From the NCBI GenBank assembly GCA_029983695.1, contig JASBZB010000018.1, forward strand, positions 1 to 64,000: a stretch of 64,000 nucleotides of DNA. Reading direction: 5' to 3'. The notes under the pieces are model-generated. The model worked only from the letters and a program-made list of their open reading frames with translations. It was not told the origin of the DNA and ran no database searches. The first letter of the stretch is position 1, and every line of letters begins with the position of its first letter. The DNA is from Lutispora sp003527145 (GTDB lineage Bacteria; Bacillota; Clostridia; Lutisporales; Lutisporaceae). The position numbers and the translations under genes are program-made. Positions 33,390-43,500 of the stretch are shown in pieces.

Positions 33390-34349
33390 TTATTGAGCCT
33401 CCTCGAATTTTATTTCCGTCAATTCATCTATGTCTATAGAAAAGCCTATTGCAGGCACCCTTTTCCCGAAAATCTCTGTAAAGGAATCATATCTTCCTCC
33501 GCTTATGATAGCCCTATAAGAATTTGGCAGATATCCCTTGAATATCAGCCCATCATAGTAATCCAGTTCTGTCACCATGGATAGATCATAATGCACATAG
33601 CTTTTACCCCCCTCTTTTTCTATAAAGTCATTCAATTCCTCAAGCTCATTTAAGGCTTCTTCCATCTCCTCATTCAGGCAATGCTTCCTCGCTGCAGCTT
33701 TTACATCTTCGATGCTCCCTTGAATATTCATTATGTCAGCTAAAGCATCATATATTTCTTTTGACAGCTTCATATCCTCCATATGATTTATCAGCTCATA
33801 CCTGTTCTTGCGATAAATCAACTCCTTTAGCTGCTTCTCCCGGTCTTCGTCAACATGGATTTCCTTTAAAAGTCCATCTATGTATTTACTGCTTGACATT
33901 TCCAGGATGAATCTGCCGTTAAAGCTTTGTAAAACTTTCAAGGCCGATAATATTACCTCCTTATCTGCATCCAGAGAAGCCTCACCCAGATATTCCGCCC
34001 CCATTTGCCTTATCTCCCTGATGTTTGAGGCTTCATTGCTCCGGAAAACCGTCGAGCTATAAAACAGCCTGAGCTTTAAACCATCCTGCCATCTTGGAAT
34101 CAAGCTTTTTATGATATTGGTGGTTATATCAGGGCGAAGTATCAAGACATCAGAGCCTCCGCTTATCACCTTTACCATGGATTCCCTTTTTATCCTTTTG
34201 TTTAATAATGTGTATTTGCTGAAATCCTCAAAGGCTGAAGGCTCGATCTGAATGAATCCTTCATTTAAGAACATATCCTCGATCCTTCTCCTGATTTCAC
34301 ATCTTTTCTTCGAATAGCCTATCTCATCCTCAATCCTCAAATATTGCAT
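33390..34349 (-). CDS. hisZ: HisZ, ATP phosphoribosyltransferase regulatory subunit
   Basis: A 319-aa HisRS-like paralogue without an anticodon-binding domain. It has class II synthetase-type stretches (LRPDITTNI, YSSTVFR, YDGLIFKGY, GGRYDSF). It partners the short HisG. It is the first structural gene of the his operon, behind the attenuator, with AGGTGGA before its ATG. Confidence 0.93.
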   Translation of the reverse strand: MQYLRIEDEIGYSKKRCEIRRRIEDMFLNEGFIQIEPSAFEDFSKYTLLNKRIKRESMVKVISGGSDVLILRPDITTNIIKSLIPRWQDGLKLRLFYSSTVFRSNEASNIREIRQMGAEYLGEASLDADKEVILSALKVLQSFNGRFILEMSSSKYIDGLLKEIHVDEDREKQLKELIYRKNRYELINHMEDMKLSKEIYDALADIMNIQGSIEDVKAAARKHCLNEEMEEALNELEELNDFIEKEGGKSYVHYDLSMVTELDYYDGLIFKGYLPNSYRAIISGGRYDSFTEIFGKRVPAIGFSIDIDELTEIKFEEAQ

Positions 34350-34403
34350 TTATTCCACCTGACCTTTGCTGTTTTTATTGATAAGAAGTCCTTATCCGGA
34401 TAA

Positions 34404-34447
34404 AAAAAGAATCCATATAGGTATTACCTATATGGATTCTTTTTTTA
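34404..34447 (-). terminator. his operon attenuator terminator
   Basis: A perfect stem, AAGAATCCATATAGGTAA against its complement, ending in seven T on the minus strand, 55 bp before hisZ. It is the terminator half of the his attenuator. Confidence 0.9.
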
Positions 34448-34454
34448 TCTCTTA

Positions 34455-34507
34455 ACCATCATAGGTACAATCCCTAAATTCAAACAGAACCAGGGATTGC
34501 ACCTATG
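34455..34507 (-). promoter_or_regulatory. his attenuator alternative pairing region
   Basis: CATAGGTGCAATCCCT pairs with AGGGATTGTACCTATG (34460-34507). The adjoining CTATGATGGT (34455-34464) is perfectly complementary to the His-codon stretch ACCATCATAG (34541-34550). Mutually exclusive pairings let ribosome stalling at the His codons decide whether the terminator forms. Confidence 0.75.
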
Positions 34508-34512
34508 AGCTA

Positions 34513-34593
34513 TTATAGACTCAAGTTACAAACCCTCTTGCTATGATGGTGATGAAGTTTTGTATTTAAATTGTTAAAAGCCAAAGTCAACAT
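34513..34593 (-). CDS. his operon leader peptide
   Basis: A 26-residue ORF with His at positions 14-17 (codons CAT CAC CAT CAT, 34543-34554). It starts MLTLAFNN and has AAAGGGGAG 8 bp upstream. Such a His run just before a terminator is the hallmark of a translation-coupled his attenuator: low charged tRNA-His stalls the ribosome and permits readthrough. It is too short for ordinary gene finders. Confidence 0.9.
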   Translation of the reverse strand: MLTLAFNNLNTKLHHHHSKRVCNLSL

Positions 34594-34630
34594 GGTTGAC
34601 TCCCCTTTCAAGTTTAAAAATATTGTTTAC

Positions 34631-34659
34631 ATTATACTACCGCCGGAATAATATTGCAA
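34631..34659 (-). promoter_or_regulatory. his operon promoter
   Basis: On the minus strand, TTGCAA (34654-34659), a 17-bp spacer and TATAAT (34631-34636), ~40 bp before the leader peptide. Confidence 0.75.
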
Positions 34660-34690
34660 CACTTTTGCATAATTATATATATCTGCAGTT

Positions 34691-36280
34691 TTACTGAAGC
34701 CCCTTAAATTCCAAATATTCGTCATAGGTCATCCTTCTGTCGATGAAGCCTTCGGGGGTTATCTCTATCACCCTATTGGCTATCGTCTGCATGAGCTGAT
34801 GGTCATGGGATGCAAATAAAATATTGCTCTTATAGTCAGCCAGCCCGTTATTGAGAGCTGTAATGGTCTCCAGATCCAGATGATTGGTAGGCTGATCTAA
34901 AATAAGCACATTAGCGCCGCTCAGCATCATCTTAGAAAGCATGCAGCGAACCTTCTCCCCGCCGGACAGTACCTTTGCCTGCTTTAATGCTTCCTCTCCG
35001 GAAAAAAGCATTCTCCCCAAAAAGCCTCTTACATATGTTTCCGTCTGATCTACCGAAAACTGCCTCATCCAATCCACCAGGCTCAGATCACATCCATCGA
35101 AGAACTCGGAATTTTCTTTAGGAAAATATGATCTGGTTATGGTCAGCCCCCATTTAAATTCTCCTGAATCTGCGTCCATCTCGCCTGCAAGGATTTTAAA
35201 TAAAGCGGTAATAGCTTTTTCATCCCCTACAAAGGCAATCTTATCATCCTTGTTCACCATAAAGCTTACATTGTTCAATAAGATATCTCCTTCTACAGAC
35301 TTTGTAAGACCATCAACTTTCAGTATATCATTTCCAACCTCTCTATCCATTCTAAAGCCAACAAAGGGGTATCTCCGGGAAGAAGGCTGTATATCTTCCA
35401 ATGAAATTTTATCCAAAAGCTTTTTCCTCGATGTAGCCTGCTTCGACTTAGAAGCGTTGGCGCTGAACCTTTCGATAAAAGCCTGAAGCTCCTTTATTTT
35501 CTCTTCTTTTTTCTTGTTCTGATCCTTAGCCATCTGTAATGCCAACTGGCTGGATTCATACCAGAAATCATAGTTTCCCACATACAGCTTGATTTTGCCG
35601 AAGTCAACATCACACATATGGGTACATACCTTGTTCAGAAAATGCCTATCATGGGATACCACGATAACAGTGCCTTCAAATTCTATCAAGAACTCTTCAA
35701 GCCAATTTATTGCCTTAATATCCAGGTTATTGGTAGGCTCATCCAGAATCAATATCCCGGGCTTTCCAAATAAAGCCTGGGCCAGCAGAACTTTGATTTT
35801 TTCTGCTCCGGTCAGCTCATGCATGTATTTCTCATGAAGCTCAGTCCCCAAGCCCAGGCCTTGGAGGAGTATGGAAGCATCCGACTCCGCTTCCCAACCG
35901 TTCAACTCGGCGAATTCAGCCTCAAGCTCTGCAGCCCTTATGCCGTCTTCATCGGTGAAGTCTGCTTTTGCATACAGTCCATCCTTCTCCTTGCCTATCT
36001 CATAGAGCCTGGCATTTCCCATTATCACAGCCTCAATAACCTTATATTGATCATATTGAAAGTGATCCTGCTTCAAAACAGACATGCGGCTCTGTGCATC
36101 GATTATCACTTCTCCTGTATTCGCCTCTATTTCGCCGGACAAAATCTTGAGGAATGTGGATTTGCCGGCTCCATTTGCTCCAATAACTCCATAGCAATTG
36201 CCCGGAGTAAATTTAATATTTACATCATCAAAAAGCTTTCTTTCTCCATATCTCAAGCTAACGTTTACTACGCTGATCAT
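34691..36280 (-). CDS. ABC-F family ATPase (YbiT/YkpA type)
   Basis: A 529-aa protein with two ABC domains in tandem and no membrane segments. Walker A motifs are GANGAGKST and a degenerate second site (FVGDEKAIT, lacking the GKS/T core). Signatures are LTGAEKIKVL and LSGGEKVRCM, with ILDEPTNNLD and ILDQPTNHLD Walker B boxes. A charged linker lies between. It should act on ribosomes as a translation factor or a protection factor. The second Walker A being GDEKA instead of GxxGxGKS/T is unusual for ABC-F proteins. An AAAGGGGAT site precedes the start. Confidence 0.88.
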   Translation of the reverse strand: MISVVNVSLRYGERKLFDDVNIKFTPGNCYGVIGANGAGKSTFLKILSGEIEANTGEVIIDAQSRMSVLKQDHFQYDQYKVIEAVIMGNARLYEIGKEKDGLYAKADFTDEDGIRAAELEAEFAELNGWEAESDASILLQGLGLGTELHEKYMHELTGAEKIKVLLAQALFGKPGILILDEPTNNLDIKAINWLEEFLIEFEGTVIVVSHDRHFLNKVCTHMCDVDFGKIKLYVGNYDFWYESSQLALQMAKDQNKKKEEKIKELQAFIERFSANASKSKQATSRKKLLDKISLEDIQPSSRRYPFVGFRMDREVGNDILKVDGLTKSVEGDILLNNVSFMVNKDDKIAFVGDEKAITALFKILAGEMDADSGEFKWGLTITRSYFPKENSEFFDGCDLSLVDWMRQFSVDQTETYVRGFLGRMLFSGEEALKQAKVLSGGEKVRCMLSKMMLSGANVLILDQPTNHLDLETITALNNGLADYKSNILFASHDHQLMQTIANRVIEITPEGFIDRRMTYDEYLEFKGLQ

Positions 36281-36416
36281 ATCTAATCCCCTTTATTTAT
36301 TTTTCATACTTGGCTATTATATCACAAAATACCTGTATTGTATCGCATTAAAATGTATAGTATTAACTCCTGAGGGAATAATCATTACCAAATAAAGTTA
36401 TTGCCGGGGCTTGATT

Positions 36417-37997
36417 ATGGTAAAAAAGATAGCAAGAAAAATTAAACTAAAAAAATTGATCAGTGAAAGCAAGAAAAACTCTGATTATGAAACAGAAGTC
36501 TCAAAAAATGCTAATTCACTGCCAGAAAGTATTGAAGACAATTTTAAAATAATTCAAAGTACTTTTGAAGGCAGCTCGGATTTAAATATCAGAAGATTCA
36601 GTATTGGAGCAAACAAGAAAAAAGCTTTTATAGTCAACATAGAAGGCTTATATGATAAAAGAATAATAAACGAAAATGTACTTGCTCCATTAATGGAAGA
36701 CCTTATAGAAAAAACATCTTCAGAAGAGATCGATATAGAGTATATAAAGAGTTATATACTTAATGCTTCAAGCCTGGCAATAATATACACAATTGAGAAG
36801 GTCACAGATAATATTTTAGACGGAAGCACAATACTTTTTCTTGATGGTGAAAGCAGCGCCTTAAGCATCAATGCAAAATCCCGTAAACATAGAAATATAG
36901 ATACGCCCATGACCGAAAATAAAATAAGAGGTCCCCATGAAGGCTTTATTGAGGTGCTTAGCACCAATATAGCTCTTGTAAGAAATATAATAAAGAGTCC
37001 GGATCTAAAAGTAGAGACCTTCAAAATCGGAAGGCAGACAAGAACCAATATATGCTTATTATATATTAAAAGTTTAGCAGAGGATAAGGTTGTGGAAGAA
37101 GTAAAAAAAAGATTAGACTCCATTGATATTGATGCCATCCTTGAATCCGGATATATTGAAGAATTCATCGAAGATGCCCCTCTATCCCCATTTCCTACGG
37201 TAGGCAATACAGAAACTCCGGATAAATTTTCAGCTAAAATATTAGAGGGCAGAGTAGGTATATTAGTTGACGGCAGTCCGATGGCACTCACTGTCCCTTA
37301 CCTTTTTATAGAAAGCTTTCAAGGGTCAGAGGATTATTATGCAGGAGCTATAGTGTCATCGCAATTAAGGCTTATAAGATTTATGGCTTTTCATATAAAT
37401 CTCTTTTTACCTGCCCTATATGTGGCGTTGCATGGGTTTCATCCAAATATAATTCCCCAAAAGCTGCTGCTTACCATACAAGTAACCCGGGAAGGCCTGC
37501 CTCTGCCTGTAATAGTAGAAGCAGCAGGTATGATTATCATATGGGAGATATTAAGAGAGGCCGGAGTACGTATGCCAAGACCTATAGGCGAGGCTTTAAG
37601 CATTGTTGGAGCCCTTATAATCGGGCAGGTAGCCGTAAATGCAGGCTTGGTCTCACCACTTATGATAATCGTAGTGTCATTGACAGGAATAGTAAGCCTT
37701 CTCACTCCGCCCCTTATGGATGCAGCTACAGTGCTGAGAATACCGATATTAATATTTGCATCGGCTTTCGGCTTATATGGCGTTATCTGGTGTTATTTTT
37801 TTATGATCATACATTTGACCTCCATCCGTTCTTTCGGAATGCCTTATATGTCTCCTGCCATGCCCTTTAATCTATCGGGCATGAAGGACTATATCGTACG
37901 CTTATTTTGGTGGCTTATGAAGACTCGTCCCAGATATATAGGCAGAAAAGAATTGCAACGGGCTGAAGATATAAGGATGCCCAGCCCAAAAAAATAA
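36417..37997 (+). CDS. Spore germination protein, GerA/GerKA family (A subunit)
   Basis: A 526-aa A-subunit of a nutrient germinant receptor in the spore inner membrane. A hydrophilic N-terminal domain (~1-290) is followed by a membrane domain with the family stretch PYLFIESFQGSEDYY...SSQLRLIRF and an EAAGMIIIWEILREAGVRMPRPIGEALSIVGALIIGQ-type region near residue 370. It is the first gene of an A-C-B receptor operon. The ATG at 36417 was chosen over the TTG at 36411. The germinant is unknown. Confidence 0.93.
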   Translation: MVKKIARKIKLKKLISESKKNSDYETEVSKNANSLPESIEDNFKIIQSTFEGSSDLNIRRFSIGANKKKAFIVNIEGLYDKRIINENVLAPLMEDLIEKTSSEEIDIEYIKSYILNASSLAIIYTIEKVTDNILDGSTILFLDGESSALSINAKSRKHRNIDTPMTENKIRGPHEGFIEVLSTNIALVRNIIKSPDLKVETFKIGRQTRTNICLLYIKSLAEDKVVEEVKKRLDSIDIDAILESGYIEEFIEDAPLSPFPTVGNTETPDKFSAKILEGRVGILVDGSPMALTVPYLFIESFQGSEDYYAGAIVSSQLRLIRFMAFHINLFLPALYVALHGFHPNIIPQKLLLTIQVTREGLPLPVIVEAAGMIIIWEILREAGVRMPRPIGEALSIVGALIIGQVAVNAGLVSPLMIIVVSLTGIVSLLTPPLMDAATVLRIPILIFASAFGLYGVIWCYFFMIIHLTSIRSFGMPYMSPAMPFNLSGMKDYIVRLFWWLMKTRPRYIGRKELQRAEDIRMPSPKK

Positions 37998-38014
37998 ACT
38001 GAGGATGATATTTC

Positions 38015-39172
38015 ATGAAAATAAAGCTTACATTTATTCTTATTTTAACATCTGTATTCCTATCAGGATGCTGGGATCTTGTTGAAATAAAGGATAGGGC
38101 TATAATAACAGCCTTTGGGATCGATAAGTCTGATATGGATGGAAAAATTACATTCACTCTGCAAACTATAATACCTTCTCGAATAAGCACACCCATGAAA
38201 ACCAGTCCTGAGATGAAGCCTTCCGTCAGAGTGGTATCAAAGACCACAGATTCTTTTGCCGATGCGATAAGGGAATATGCCAAGCAGGCTGAAAGAAGAA
38301 CCTATCTGATGCAAAACAGGATTATTATTATAGGAGAGGATATGGCAAAGGAAGGTCTTACCCCCGCAATGGATTTCTTTATGCGTCATCCCGATAGTTT
38401 TCAGGGAGCATGGGTTTTAATATGCAAGGGAAAGGCCTCAGAAATAATAAAATGGAACAGTGAAGTAGAAAGAATCCCGGCAGATTTTATTGAAGAACTG
38501 GTAAAAACCCGAAACTTCATATGTTCCTCTTCAGTAGAAAATATACATACATTTGTGAATAAGCTTTCCACAAAACCAACCTCACCTGCAACGGCAATGA
38601 TCGAATTAGTAGATTCAGGCAATAATGAAACCGAGGCTAGGCTTTCCGGCATTGCAGTTTTTAAAAAAGATAAAATGGCAGGGATGCTAGACAACCTTGA
38701 AACCAAAGGATACACCTGGATCAATAACGAACGGGGCCGCAGATTGTTTGAGATCGGAGATATAGGGAAGGCAAATGTTAAAATGACCCATGAGATTGAA
38801 GGCTCAAGAACAAAAATTATACCTGAACTTATAAATGGGAAGCCTGCTATATTGATTAAAGTAAATGCAACGACTAAGATATATGTTCAAGACGGCAGTT
38901 TAGATTTAGACTCTCAGGATACCCTTAAGAAGCTGGAGAAAATGTTAGAGGAAGAAATTAAAAGCCAGATAGAAGCCTGCCTTAATAAGGCATTAAAAGA
39001 GTATAAAACCGACATATTCGGGTTTGGCGAAAAAATACACAGGAAATATCCTAAGGAATGGAAAAAGTTTAAGGTAAAATGGGAGGATGCTCTTGCTGAT
39101 CTGAAGGTAATAACAGATGTAAATGTAAAGACAAAAAGTACCGGTATGATTATAGATACTATAAAGCCCTGA
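38015..39172 (+). CDS. Spore germination lipoprotein, Ger(x)C family
   Basis: A 385-aa C-subunit of the germinant receptor. A lipoprotein signal with lipobox LSGC (Cys19) leads into the typical CWDLVEIKDRAIITAFGID start. The C-terminal part is rich in charged helices. It starts 17 bp after the A-subunit gene. Confidence 0.94.
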   Translation: MKIKLTFILILTSVFLSGCWDLVEIKDRAIITAFGIDKSDMDGKITFTLQTIIPSRISTPMKTSPEMKPSVRVVSKTTDSFADAIREYAKQAERRTYLMQNRIIIIGEDMAKEGLTPAMDFFMRHPDSFQGAWVLICKGKASEIIKWNSEVERIPADFIEELVKTRNFICSSSVENIHTFVNKLSTKPTSPATAMIELVDSGNNETEARLSGIAVFKKDKMAGMLDNLETKGYTWINNERGRRLFEIGDIGKANVKMTHEIEGSRTKIIPELINGKPAILIKVNATTKIYVQDGSLDLDSQDTLKKLEKMLEEEIKSQIEACLNKALKEYKTDIFGFGEKIHRKYPKEWKKFKVKWEDALADLKVITDVNVKTKSTGMIIDTIKP

Positions 39173-39189
39173 TAGAGGAGTGGAGACAT

Positions 39190-40284
39190 TTGTTTCAGGA
39201 TAAGGAAAAGATATCAGTCAACCAGGCATTTATGCTTGTTATAGCTGGAGGTATAGGAAATATCTTTTTAGTTTATGTTAATCCAGCTGTAAAAGATGCA
39301 GGAAGAGATGGATGGCTTTCTGTGCTGATAGCCTATACTATGTCAACATTATTAGGATTAGTGCTGGTTAATTTGGGACTTCGCTTTCCCGATAAGACCT
39401 TCATACAATACCTGCCTGTTGTATTAGGAAAGTTTATCGGCAAGCTTATAGGCTTGGCATATGTCTTATGCTGGATGGTTATGAATCCCATAATAATAAG
39501 AGATTTCATGGATTTAATGAGATTTTTCCTTCCTACCACACCCCAGCTTCTTATAGGCAGCTTAATGTATATACTTGTCATATATGTAGCCTATAAAGGC
39601 TTTGAGGTATATGCGCGGACTGCTGAATTATTTGTGGTAATTGTGCTTTTTTCCATATTGCTCTTGATGATTGGTATTTCGCCCAACGTTGATTACGGCA
39701 GTCTAAAGCCTTTTTTGGAAAATGGTTTTTCTCCGGTATCAAAAAGTCTCCTCGTGCAATTCCCATTTGCGGCTGAGACTATTCTATTTATGGCATTATG
39801 GTATCCTTGTATGAGTCAGATGAAGAAGGGCAAAAAATGCGTATTGATAGGTGTACCTATAGCAGGATTGGTTTTGGTATTATTATTTATAACAGTTATA
39901 GCATTTACAGGTCCAGCCATGGCAGCAGAATTAACCTCTCCTGTTTTTTATATGGTTCGCTATATTCATATCTCTGATTTCATATCAGGCTTTGAGGCCC
40001 TATTCATGCTTCTCTGGGTTTCATCAATCTACCTGGAGCTCCTGGTTTTCTTTTATCAGCCTTTAATCGGCTTAGCCCAATGGCTTAACCTGAAAGACTA
40101 TAAGCCTTTGATAATTCCTGGGGCTATAATAAACCTAATGCTATCTCTTATCCCGGCTAATGTGGTACAAGCAAGCTATTTGGATACCCTGAAGAATCCA
40201 TACATTATTCTACCAATGGCAGCATTGATTCCACTTGTGTGGATGGTAGCTGTAATTAGAAAACTTGATGAATCCAATAAATAA
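39190..40284 (+). CDS. Spore germination permease, GerAB/GerKB family (B subunit)
   Basis: A 364-aa endospore germination permease with about 10 transmembrane helices, beginning with the characteristic ISVNQAFMLVIAGGIGN. The start is TTG at 39190 with GAGGAGTGG upstream. It completes an A-C-B receptor operon. B subunits bind the germinant. Confidence 0.93.
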   Translation: MFQDKEKISVNQAFMLVIAGGIGNIFLVYVNPAVKDAGRDGWLSVLIAYTMSTLLGLVLVNLGLRFPDKTFIQYLPVVLGKFIGKLIGLAYVLCWMVMNPIIIRDFMDLMRFFLPTTPQLLIGSLMYILVIYVAYKGFEVYARTAELFVVIVLFSILLLMIGISPNVDYGSLKPFLENGFSPVSKSLLVQFPFAAETILFMALWYPCMSQMKKGKKCVLIGVPIAGLVLVLLFITVIAFTGPAMAAELTSPVFYMVRYIHISDFISGFEALFMLLWVSSIYLELLVFFYQPLIGLAQWLNLKDYKPLIIPGAIINLMLSLIPANVVQASYLDTLKNPYIILPMAALIPLVWMVAVIRKLDESNK

Positions 40285-40297
40285 TATAAATTAATTA

Positions 40298-42601
40298 TTA
40301 TTTGAAAAATTCTTTTTCAAATAATAATGGTTCGGTAGGCTTGCTTATCAAATATCCCTGAATCTGATCACAGCCCCTATCTTTAAGGAAGTTTAACTGC
40401 TCTTCCGTTTCCACGCCTTCTGCAGTGGATTTCATATTCATAGTTTTTGCCATGCTTATTATTGTGTTGGCTATGGCCTTTGCAGTTTCATCTTCAGATA
40501 AATTTTTGACGAAAGAACGGTCAATCTTTAAGGTGTCTATGGGGAACTCCGTCAAATAAGCCATAGATGAATATCCTGTGCCGAAATCATCGATAGCGAT
40601 GCCAACTCCCATATCTTTTAGGATTTTCATCTTCTGCAGCTTTTCAGACACACCGTCCATAGCAGCGGTTTCAGTGATCTCCAACTGCAGATAGCCGGGC
40701 TCTAAATCGGTTTCATCGAGAACTTCCCTCACCATATTGACAAAGTTAGGCTGGTCAAATTGAAAAGCCGACACATTGACTGATACGGTTATAAGCTTCT
40801 TTCCTTTTGACTGCCATTCCTTATTTTGTCTGCAAGCTTCCTTTAAGACCCAATTCCCCAAATCAACGATGAATCCGCTTTTTTCCGCTATATCGATGAG
40901 ATTAGGTATGGACATGCCGCCAAATTCCTTATGCCTCCACCTGAGCAACGCCTCAGCTCCTGTTGCTTCTCCGGTCCTGACATCGATAATAGGCTGGTAC
41001 AGCATATACAGCTCATTCTTTTCAATTGAATGATACAGCTCGTTTTCGATATACTGTTCTTCTCTCACTACGTCGTCAATGCTTGAGCTATAAAGATTGT
41101 ATTTATTTCCTCCGGCCTTTTTAGCCATGAGCTTGGCCAAAGTTGCCTGATGTATCACTTCCGAATACTCGCGCTCCTTATCGGGAATCAGGCTTACGCC
41201 GATACTGACCTTTATGATAAATTCATATCCTTTGATCCTGATTATCCTGCAGCAATTCTTCCATAAGCTTTCGATGCGTTTTTCTATGGTTTCAGCATCC
41301 TTTTCCCATATAAGGAATATAAACTCGTCCCCAAAAAATCTCCCCAGGGACTCATCCTGATTTATAAATGCTTTCAGTCTCCGGGATATGGTGGAAAGGG
41401 CTTCATTTCCACCCTCATAACCAATGATGCCGTTTATCTTCTTAAAATCATCTATCGATACAATTCCAACAGCTATTGCTCCAAGCTTATCTCTCAATAG
41501 ATCAACCTTGCAAGGCAACTCTGACAAAAAACCTATATAGTTATATAAGCCTGTCACTTCATCTTTGTATGTAAGGTCTTTTATTCTATTAAGCATCAAA
41601 TTAAAGCTTTTTCCGGCATCTCCGATTTCATTGGGCAGTCCTTCATCTGCTTTCACATGCAAATCCCCATCGGCGGCTTGCTCGAAAACCTTTTTCAGTT
41701 TCATAATCGGTCTGGTAACCCTGCCGGAATATATATAGTAAAACAATAGGATCAATGCAAAGCATATAAAAAATAATGCCAGGATAGTATTCCTTACCTT
41801 AGCAACTTCCCTATAAACCTCATCCTTAGATATTGATATAATAAAAGTCCAATCCGGCGAGCCTTTTATTTTCTTAAAGAATGCCAGCCTCTTGGAGCCA
41901 CCGGCATTATTGTACTCAACTGTGCCTGATTCTCTGCCCAAAACGGATTGAATGGCTTCCTTATCATCAGATATGTATTCTCGGGCATTATTGCTCGCTA
42001 CTACCAAACCCTCGCTGTTCAATATTAAGCCGTATCCGGTATCACCTAAACTCATTTGCCCGATTATTGTATTTAAGAAATTTACTTCAATAACAATATT
42101 GACAAGCCCTGTAATTTCCTCTCCACTTTTAACAGAATGAGAAATAATGATTATTGGTGTATCCGGTTCTGCAAAGGGACTGATAAAGGGTTGAGAAATA
42201 TGGTACTCCTTTTTTTCTATGAATATTTTTTCATATTGCTCCTGCTGTGATATTTGGACATCAACACCTCTGGTATTCCAGCCTTGACCATCCGGTTTGG
42301 CTATTGTCATATTCCTTACTTTGCTGTCTAATACAAACTCAGGAAGATACATTTTTATTTTTTCCAGATCCATTGATTTTATCAAAGAGGTTTTAGAGAC
42401 CACCTCTACTTGATCTAGAAATCCGGCTAATTCCTTCTCAACTTCCCCGGCTCTGGAATTTGCTATTTCATTATATTGAGCCTTTATTATTTCAGGCAGC
42501 TCTTTTAGCTCCGCATTAGCCGATAATATTAGAATAGAAAAAAATACTATAGAACCGACCAACAAGTAAGTAAGCATCTGCCACCTTATAGACTTAAGCA
42601 T
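40298..42601 (-). CDS. Membrane sensor with degenerate GGDEF and intact EAL domains
   Basis: A 767-aa c-di-GMP signalling protein. An N-terminal TM helix, an extracellular dCACHE-like sensor (~40-270), a second TM (~285-305) and HAMP (~310-360) lead to a GGDEF domain, whose motif reads RFFGDEF (first Gly replaced by Phe), then EAL. The EAL domain has GAEALLRW, the DDFGTGYSS loop and LKIDRSFV, so phosphodiesterase activity is likely, with GGDEF regulatory. The ATG at 42601 has AGGTGA. The longer GTG start at 42655 lacks a site. Confidence 0.9.
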   Translation of the reverse strand: MLKSIRWQMLTYLLVGSIVFFSILILSANAELKELPEIIKAQYNEIANSRAGEVEKELAGFLDQVEVVSKTSLIKSMDLEKIKMYLPEFVLDSKVRNMTIAKPDGQGWNTRGVDVQISQQEQYEKIFIEKKEYHISQPFISPFAEPDTPIIIISHSVKSGEEITGLVNIVIEVNFLNTIIGQMSLGDTGYGLILNSEGLVVASNNAREYISDDKEAIQSVLGRESGTVEYNNAGGSKRLAFFKKIKGSPDWTFIISISKDEVYREVAKVRNTILALFFICFALILLFYYIYSGRVTRPIMKLKKVFEQAADGDLHVKADEGLPNEIGDAGKSFNLMLNRIKDLTYKDEVTGLYNYIGFLSELPCKVDLLRDKLGAIAVGIVSIDDFKKINGIIGYEGGNEALSTISRRLKAFINQDESLGRFFGDEFIFLIWEKDAETIEKRIESLWKNCCRIIRIKGYEFIIKVSIGVSLIPDKEREYSEVIHQATLAKLMAKKAGGNKYNLYSSSIDDVVREEQYIENELYHSIEKNELYMLYQPIIDVRTGEATGAEALLRWRHKEFGGMSIPNLIDIAEKSGFIVDLGNWVLKEACRQNKEWQSKGKKLITVSVNVSAFQFDQPNFVNMVREVLDETDLEPGYLQLEITETAAMDGVSEKLQKMKILKDMGVGIAIDDFGTGYSSMAYLTEFPIDTLKIDRSFVKNLSEDETAKAIANTIISMAKTMNMKSTAEGVETEEQLNFLKDRGCDQIQGYLISKPTEPLLFEKEFFK

Positions 42602-42936
42602 TTTGTCACCTGCATATATAATATTCTCATTCAATTTAATAAATTTATTGATCACTTTTAGTCTTTTCTACATATTTATCAAAATTCTAACATTATTATA
42701 GCAAATTCTTCTAGCTATTGATAGTATAATTATTACATCATATTATTGAATGATCTTGAATATCATATAGCGATGTTCGAAAACTGACTGCAATAAAGCT
42801 TATGATGCTGCACCTTTTATCCAATGGCTTCCGCTTTCAACAGTCTCACCATTATTTACTTTGCAATATCTTTCAATGGCCTTGCAAACTGTCTGGAGTA
42901 GCTCAAAAGCAAGCTTGTTGCTTTAGCTGCATATAG

Positions 42937-43443
42937 TCAATCTATGACATTTGGAATTATACCCGTTTCATATTGAAATCTCTCTGCAATCCCTTTTATT
43001 TCCTGTTTGCCTATAGTGCCATGCAAAAGCTGTATGCTTTTGCTTTTATTGTCTTTTCTATAGACAATACAAATAGTATCATGTGTTATTTCAACTCCCT
43101 CCAATCTGATTCCGTCAATATTGAATTTAATCACTTTTGATCCAAGCAATATGCCAAAGCAAGATATAATAAACTCTAAAGCATCAGTTGAATTTCCATC
43201 TATTTTTGCAACCTGAATATTCATGATTATATTCTCAATTATCAGTTTTGCAGCATTGAATCTTTCATATTCCAGTATTAGTAGACTCACAAGTATTATA
43301 GATGCAAAAAGTAATATAGCAAAAACAACTCTCATATCAATCATGAAAATAAAAAAACCTTTAATAAAAAGTATTAAAGTAAATAATAACACCATGATGA
43401 CCGAAGTAATAAGAACTCTTAGCCTTTGCTGTATTACTTCCAA
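42937..43443 (-). CDS. Small membrane protein of unknown function
   Basis: A 168-aa protein with two N-terminal transmembrane helices (residues ~10-30 and ~37-58) and a soluble C-terminal domain with alternating beta-like segments. I do not recognise it. The start is TTG at 43443, because GGGGAGGGG lies 6 bp before it; an ATG further upstream (43512) overlaps the terminator of the preceding gene. No operon partner is evident. Confidence 0.55.
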   Translation of the reverse strand: MEVIQQRLRVLITSVIMVLLFTLILFIKGFFIFMIDMRVVFAILLFASIILVSLLILEYERFNAAKLIIENIIMNIQVAKIDGNSTDALEFIISCFGILLGSKVIKFNIDGIRLEGVEITHDTICIVYRKDNKSKSIQLLHGTIGKQEIKGIAERFQYETGIIPNVID

Positions 43444-43500
43444 AATTCCCCTCCCCTTTCTCGTATGCAATAGCTTGCAATGACTGCGATGACTGAATGG

